From NCBI RefSeq assembly GCF_900638585.1, contig NZ_LR134523.1, positions 1,214,501-1,278,500 on the forward strand: a stretch of DNA of 64,000 nucleotides. Reading direction: 5' to 3'. Each line of letters begins with the position of its first letter. Positions within the stretch are counted from its first letter, which is position 1. The DNA comes from Aedoeadaptatus ivorii. GTDB taxonomy: Bacteria; Bacillota; Clostridia; Tissierellales; Peptoniphilaceae. The notes under the pieces are model-generated. The model was not told the DNA's origin. It did not search any database and saw only the letters and a program-made list of their open reading frames with translations. The translations under genes were made by a program, and so were the position numbers. Of this stretch, positions 63,188 to 64,000 are shown piece by piece.

Positions 63188-64000
63188 TTATTTCGTAAGG
63201 TCGCGTTCCCAGTACCGCATTTCGGTGACGAGGTCGACCACTTTGTCGGCGCCGTCCTCCATGAGCATCAGCACGCCGGGTTCGCCCCTGCGCCCTTCGT
63301 CGAGATACGATTCGGAATCGGAGGCGACGATCAGGGGCTTGTAGTACTTGTAGGCGTCTTCGACGAATTGGCGAATCTCGCCTTTGAATTTGGGATCCAG
63401 CCCCTCGAGTCCCGCCACGTAGATGGCGTCGTAGAGCACGGTGTCGGTGGAGATAAAGGTCTCTTTGATCTCGTGTTCTTTTTTGCCCACGGTGAGGGTG
63501 CCGAGTTTGTCGGAGATGATGTTTACATACATCCCCGCCGCTTCCATGGCGTCTAGAACGGGAGCGACTTCTTTTTCGTCAAATCCTTCCCGAATCAATA
63601 CGCCCACTTTGAGCGTTTCGGGTTTTTTGGGCTGATTGGCGAGGGACAGGGCGGGCGATTTGTCCACCGACTTGCCCTCGTACTTCAATTCTTCGCCCGG
63701 ATCGGCGCCGGTGGTGTCGTCTTCGTGGGGGTTTTTCGCATCTTCCGGCGTAAGTCCCAAGTACGCGCCCACATCCTTCGCCGCCTCTTCGTCGACCCGC
63801 ATCAGCAGATTGACCACTTGTTGACGCACTTCGGGCTTGGTAACCTTGGTCAGCTCGAACTTAAAGCCCGCCAAAGTGTGCTCGCGCTCCCAATCGGACA
63901 GAGAGTGGAAGTACAACCGCGCCTGGGTGTAGAAGTCGAGGAATTTCGCCGGCTTGGAACGGGTCTTAAAGCCCGACACCGCCTGCCTGAGTTCTTCAAA
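63188..64000 (-). CDS. C-terminal part of a large (clade 2) catalase
   Basis: The frame is open at the right edge; about 270 C-terminal residues are visible. QARLYFHSLSDWEREHTLAG, then KPEVRQQVVNLLMRVDEEAA, is the helical end of the heme-catalase core. A linker (NPHEDDTTGADPGEELK) follows, and then a flavodoxin-like/DJ-1-like domain (TLKVGVLIREGFDEKEVAPV, YDAIYVAGLEGL) typical of KatE-type large subunits. It decomposes H2O2. The catalytic heme part lies outside the window. Confidence 0.88.
   Translation of the reverse strand, partial: FEELRQAVSGFKTRSKPAKFLDFYTQARLYFHSLSDWEREHTLAGFKFELTKVTKPEVRQQVVNLLMRVDEEAAKDVGAYLGLTPEDAKNPHEDDTTGADPGEELKYEGKSVDKSPALSLANQPKKPETLKVGVLIREGFDEKEVAPVLDAMEAAGMYVNIISDKLGTLTVGKKEHEIKETFISTDTVLYDAIYVAGLEGLDPKFKGEIRQFVEDAYKYYKPLIVASDSESYLDEGRRGEPGVLMLMEDGADKVVDLVTEMRYWERDLTK

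Noticed and set aside
1-64000. CRISPR arrays, insertion sequences, prophage or integrative-element ends
   Set aside because: No regularly spaced direct repeats, transposase, integrase or phage structural genes were seen.

Overview
The window reads as a chromosome segment of a Gram-positive, Firmicutes-type bacterium with moderately high G+C coding DNA. It is most like the Clostridia/Tissierellia (Peptoniphilaceae-like) lineage, but the sequence alone does not fix the genus. Signs for this are the S10-spc-alpha ribosomal gene order with a KOW (L14e-like) gene between adk and infA, zinc-type S14, L33 and L36, a C-C-C-D zinc adenylate kinase, a lipoteichoic-acid-synthase-like sulfatase, S-layer-homology (SLH) surface proteins, an L10 leader, an FMN riboswitch, ECF transporter subunits and a CtsR-type heat-shock operator. 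No rRNA, complete tRNA, CRISPR array, insertion sequence or prophage was seen.

Layout. 1-3.2 kb: an EamA-type exporter cut by the window edge, converging on an LtaS-like/GDPD fusion. 3.2-17.4 kb: one long minus-strand operon, rpsJ to rplQ, with secY, adk, infA and rpoA; map and rpsD are absent from their usual slots. 17.5-21.3 kb: a CtsR-type dnaJ-like/clpB operon. 21.3-22.6 kb: an AT-rich island with a secreted protein and a 30-residue membrane peptide. 22.6-29.4 kb: FMN reductase, ddl-rnr-smpB, and an alpha/beta hydrolase with a membrane-anchored Mur ligase. 29.5-32 kb: a GntR regulator, a GNAT/racemase-like fusion and dihydrofolate reductase. 32-39 kb: rhodanese lipoprotein, two ECF S components (one under an FMN riboswitch), L,D-transpeptidase, IclR regulator, purine permease and AzlCD. 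39-46.3 kb: rplJL and rpmG-secE-nusG-rplKA, separated by an unrelated block (yhiN, pepT, crcB, a stalk-domain protein). 46.3-48.4 kb: hemerythrin protein and FAD oxidoreductase. 48.6-58.4 kb: purF-purM-purN-purH-purD/L. 58.5-64 kb: patatin-like lipase, an intact SLH protein, a broken SLH protein and the C-terminal end of a large catalase.

The purine operon is the most unusual part. PurD and a full-length PurL (PurS-, synthase- and glutaminase-like parts) are one 1646-residue polypeptide. PurF has Ser where the N-terminal catalytic Cys should be and Asp in place of the oxyanion-hole Asn, so it is predicted to use ammonia rather than glutamine. Upstream of purF, a consensus-like promoter is followed by a 35-codon reading frame. 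Its Ser-Ser-Arg-Ser codons precede the first of three mutually complementary segments, its stop codon lies in the second, and the third forms a 12-bp terminator-like hairpin. This is the layout of ribosome-mediated attenuation. A further 47-codon frame overlaps the purF start (ATGA).

Other parts fit an amino-acid-using, host-associated or sediment anaerobe that still handles some oxygen (hemerythrin, catalase, FMN reductase), has a teichoic-acid-type envelope plus an S-layer, and takes up riboflavin and purine bases. All calls come from reading sequence and family motifs; no database search was possible.
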